Positions 5,985 to 7,675 of a stretch of 7,675 nucleotides of DNA are shown here, piece after piece. The position numbers and the translations under genes are program-made. The notes beneath the pieces were generated by a model. That model was given only the letters and a program-made list of their open reading frames with translations. It searched no databases and was not told the DNA's origin. The DNA lies in contig CAAELZ010000070.1 in NCBI GenBank assembly GCA_900756945.1, forward strand, positions 1 through 7,675, in the 5' to 3' direction. Origin of the DNA: an uncultured Collinsella sp. (GTDB lineage Bacteria > Actinomycetota > Coriobacteriia > Coriobacteriales > Coriobacteriaceae). The first letter of the stretch is position 1. Each line of letters opens with the position of its first letter.

Positions 5985-6998
5985 ATGAAGCGCATCCTTC
6001 TCATCGCCACGGGCGGCACCATCGCATCGACCGAGGACGGCAACGGCCTCTCCCCCGCCCTGACCGGTGAGGAGCTTGCCCAGAGCGTCCCCGAGATCTC
6101 GGGCCTCTGCGAGCTCGACGTCGTGCAGCCCATGAACATCGACAGCACCAATATGCGCCCCAGTGACTGGATGCGTATCCGCGACGTCATCGTCGAGGGT
6201 TATGCCGACCACGACGGTTTCGTGATTCTGCACGGCACCGACACCATGAGCTACACCGCGGCGGCGCTTTCCTATCTGATTCAGGACAGCCCCAAGCCTA
6301 TCGTACTCACCGGCTCGCAAAAGCCCATGGGCAATCCCTTTACCGACGCCAAGCTCAACCTGTACCAGAGCCTGCTCTATGCGCTCGACGAACACTCGCA
6401 CGACGTCTCGATCGTGTTTGGCGGCGTCGCCATTGCCGGCACGCGTGCCCGCAAGCAGCGCACCATGAGCTTTAACGCGTTCATTAGCGTCAACTATCCG
6501 CCCATCGCCTATATCCGCAACGACCGCATCGTGCGCAACGGGCTTCACGGCACGCATCAGGGCGAAAACCCGGTGCGTTTCTACGACAGCATCGACCCGC
6601 GCGTGTTTGTCCTTAAGCTCACGCCCGGCGTGAACCCAGGCATTCTGGACGCCCTTGCCGATAGCTACGACGCTGTAATCCTTGAGACCTTTGGCATTGG
6701 CGGTATCCCCGAGTTTGGCGAGTCGGGCGAGTCGTTCCAAGAGGCGATTTTCCGCTGGGTCGATTCGGGCCGCACCGTCGTTATGACCACGCAGGTCCCC
6801 GAAGAGGGCCTTGACCTGGGTGTTTATGAGGTCGGCCGTGCCTACGCCGATCATCCGGGCATTTTGCGCGGCGACGACATGACCACCGAGACGCTCGTGG
6901 CCAAGACCATGTGGGCGCTCGGCCAGTCACGCGATGCCGCCGAGATCCAGCGCCTGTTCTACAGCCAAGTCAACCACGACCGCATCCCGATGGCGTAA
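5985..6998 (+). CDS. ansA: Type I L-asparaginase
   Basis: The enzyme hydrolyses L-asparagine to aspartate and ammonia. The 337-residue length fits cytoplasmic type I enzymes, and there is no signal peptide, which argues against the periplasmic type II form. The N-terminus ILLIATGGTIAST carries the nucleophile Thr12; ILHGTDTMSY at 81-90 carries the second triad pair Thr85 and Asp86; Lys157 in RARKQRTMSFNAF is the likely catalytic lysine. The flexible-loop region after Thr12 (EDGNGLSPALTGEEL) has no tyrosine, where many asparaginases have one at about 24-25; several type I homologues share this. GVNPGIL and ETFGIGGIPE in the C-terminal domain are also typical. ATG 5985 is preceded by AGGA about 8 bases upstream; an upstream in-frame ATG at 5913 lacks both a site and homologous residues. 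It diverges from guaA. Confidence 0.95.
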   Translation: MKRILLIATGGTIASTEDGNGLSPALTGEELAQSVPEISGLCELDVVQPMNIDSTNMRPSDWMRIRDVIVEGYADHDGFVILHGTDTMSYTAAALSYLIQDSPKPIVLTGSQKPMGNPFTDAKLNLYQSLLYALDEHSHDVSIVFGGVAIAGTRARKQRTMSFNAFISVNYPPIAYIRNDRIVRNGLHGTHQGENPVRFYDSIDPRVFVLKLTPGVNPGILDALADSYDAVILETFGIGGIPEFGESGESFQEAIFRWVDSGRTVVMTTQVPEEGLDLGVYEVGRAYADHPGILRGDDMTTETLVAKTMWALGQSRDAAEIQRLFYSQVNHDRIPMA

Positions 6999-7020
6999 TT
7001 CAGTTGTCGACGGGTATCCC

Positions 7021-7239
7021 CTATTCGATGCCCTCGAGAAGCTCTGATACCGTCATGCCGAGTGCGGGCGCGATCTTAAATAGAACCTTGAGCGTGAAAT
7101 TTGCCGTCCCGTCTTCGATTCGGTCGAGGTAGGGTCGGCTGATTCCTGTCGCCACACAAAAATCGACCTTGGAGATACCAAGGTCCCTGCGCGTCTGCTC
7201 GACTCGCTTGCCAAGAATCTGTTTCGCACGTTCGTCCAT
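7021..7239 (-). CDS. Small XRE-family helix-turn-helix regulator
   Basis: The 72-residue protein is a single HTH_3 (Cro/CI, XRE) DNA-binding domain with nothing else attached. Helix 1 begins near GKRVEQTRRDLG, helices 2-3 are ISKVDFCVATG and ISRPYLDRIEDG (about 22-44), and TLKVLFKIAPALGMTVSELLEG closes the fold. Its 3' end is 22 bases from ansA and convergent with it. It is divergent from the gene at 7316, and the shared 77-base gap holds a perfect 24-bp palindrome, so it probably represses itself and its neighbour. No good ribosome binding site precedes ATG 7239, which suggests low translation, but no better start exists. It could be the antitoxin-like half of a toxin-antitoxin pair, but the neighbour does not look like a known toxin. 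Confidence 0.88.
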   Translation of the reverse strand: MDERAKQILGKRVEQTRRDLGISKVDFCVATGISRPYLDRIEDGTANFTLKVLFKIAPALGMTVSELLEGIE

Positions 7240-7268
7240 GCAGCCGAGTTTGAAATGGAGCTGAACAA

Positions 7269-7292
7269 AAACGTAAACTATAGTTTACGTTT
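7269..7292. promoter_or_regulatory. 24-bp perfect palindrome, candidate operator
   Basis: The core ACGTAAACTATAGTTTACGT (7271-7290) is a perfect palindrome and extends by AA/TT on each side. Its centre contains TATAGT on both strands (7279-7284 plus, 7282-7277 minus), so it can serve as overlapping -10 elements of divergent promoters. A dimeric XRE protein bound here would block both. Matching -35 elements are weak. Confidence 0.75.
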
Positions 7293-7315
7293 AAACGAAT
7301 ACACAGGAGTTTTCT

Positions 7316-7675
7316 ATGTCGGGTTCTTCGGTCCGCATGTACCGAGCCATGCTTCGCACAAACAGCGCACCGCCCAAGCTCGTCGTCGTTGAAGCCGAAT
7401 GCCTTTCGCCCGATGAGCGCACAGCATTTGCATTGCTATCAAGTCGCGTCGCCGCCGTTCTGGTCCCTTGCCCGGCGCAAGGTGAACTTGCCATCCAATG
7501 CCAAGCGCACAGCTGCTCGCTCAATCAGGCTGCCGTAATCGCAACCAGCCAACGTGGTCTGCCCCTTCTCCTGGAAGCCGGTATCGCACTCGCCCTTCGC
7601 GGCGCCGGATACGAAAACGAGGCCGCCGCCGACATGGTCTTTAAACCACGATCGAGCGGCGGCCTCGCAGCAGCC
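7316..7675 (+). CDS. Unrecognised protein, 3' end beyond the window
   Basis: ATG 7316 has an excellent ribosome binding site (AGGAG, 6 bases upstream), and the frame is open for all 120 codons to the window end. I do not recognise the product. It starts MSGSSVRMYRAMLRTNSAPP, continues with a hydrophobic LVVVEAECLSPDERTAF region, and has an alanine-rich helical stretch around 85-105 (LLLEAGIALALRGAGYENEA). There are four cysteines in the first 70 residues (at about 29, 52, 62 and 67), without a clear zinc-finger spacing. No signal peptide or firm membrane segment is visible. It diverges from the XRE regulator across the palindromic operator, so it is probably controlled by it. Codon use is GC-rich, like the chromosome. 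Confidence 0.8.
   Translation, partial: MSGSSVRMYRAMLRTNSAPPKLVVVEAECLSPDERTAFALLSSRVAAVLVPCPAQGELAIQCQAHSCSLNQAAVIATSQRGLPLLLEAGIALALRGAGYENEAAADMVFKPRSSGGLAAA

Noticed and set aside
5886..6854. A 322-residue open frame on the minus strand opposite ansA
   Set aside because: It is the antisense shadow of ansA; the asparaginase motifs on the plus strand are complete.
7291..7524. A 77-residue minus-strand frame
   Set aside because: It is antisense to the 7316 gene, which has an excellent ribosome binding site and a longer open frame.
1..7675. CRISPR array, tRNA or rRNA genes
   Set aside because: No regularly spaced repeats and no cloverleaf or rRNA-like sequence were seen.

Overview
The window looks like a chromosomal segment of a gut actinobacterium of the Coriobacteriia, most likely Collinsella or a close relative. 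This is inference from the GC-rich codon use of the housekeeping genes, the style of the guaA and asparaginase proteins, and two remnants of the small RNA-binding protein YjdF with the usual basic 'KQKHRGR'-like C-terminus. No marker gene settles the genus.

Layout. Bases 1-622 hold no intact gene: they carry the 3' end of a yjdF-like gene (179-247), two hairpins, one of them a good minus-strand terminator, and a spacer with three GGGTCAC repeats. Bases 623-3246 are a two-gene minus-strand operon of visibly lower GC than the flanks: a 606-aa DUF262/HNH protein (GmrSD-like ParB/nuclease architecture), then a 253-aa protein ending in the TIR-like domain of CBASS/Pycsar effectors. Directly upstream on the same strand (3274-3672, perhaps to about 3790) lies a decayed N6-adenine DNA methyltransferase. 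It keeps the NPPY catalytic motif but is broken by frameshifts, one caused by a 13-bp tandem duplication, and by an internal deletion. The cassette was therefore probably once methyltransferase, DUF262/HNH, TIR. It looks like a laterally acquired anti-phage island that has lost its methylase but kept both effectors intact.

Bases 3739-4028 run the other way: a structured 5' leader, likely a yjdF-type riboswitch, drives an internally deleted yjdF pseudogene. A second yjdF remnant lies at the far side of the island, so the defence cassette is bracketed by related yjdF 3' ends.

Bases 4051-7675 are mostly ordinary chromosome: a hairpin, guaA (GMP synthase, minus), a divergent promoter region, ansA (type I L-asparaginase, plus), then a small XRE-family regulator (minus). 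This regulator diverges from an unrecognised gene that runs off the window (plus, from 7316). A perfect 24-bp palindrome between the last two is a strong candidate operator.

How the genes may work together. In the island, the DUF262/HNH protein is a candidate sensor/nuclease for foreign DNA and the TIR protein a candidate NAD-depleting effector. The regulator and its divergent neighbour form a self-regulated pair. guaA and ansA are independent metabolic genes that happen to be adjacent.
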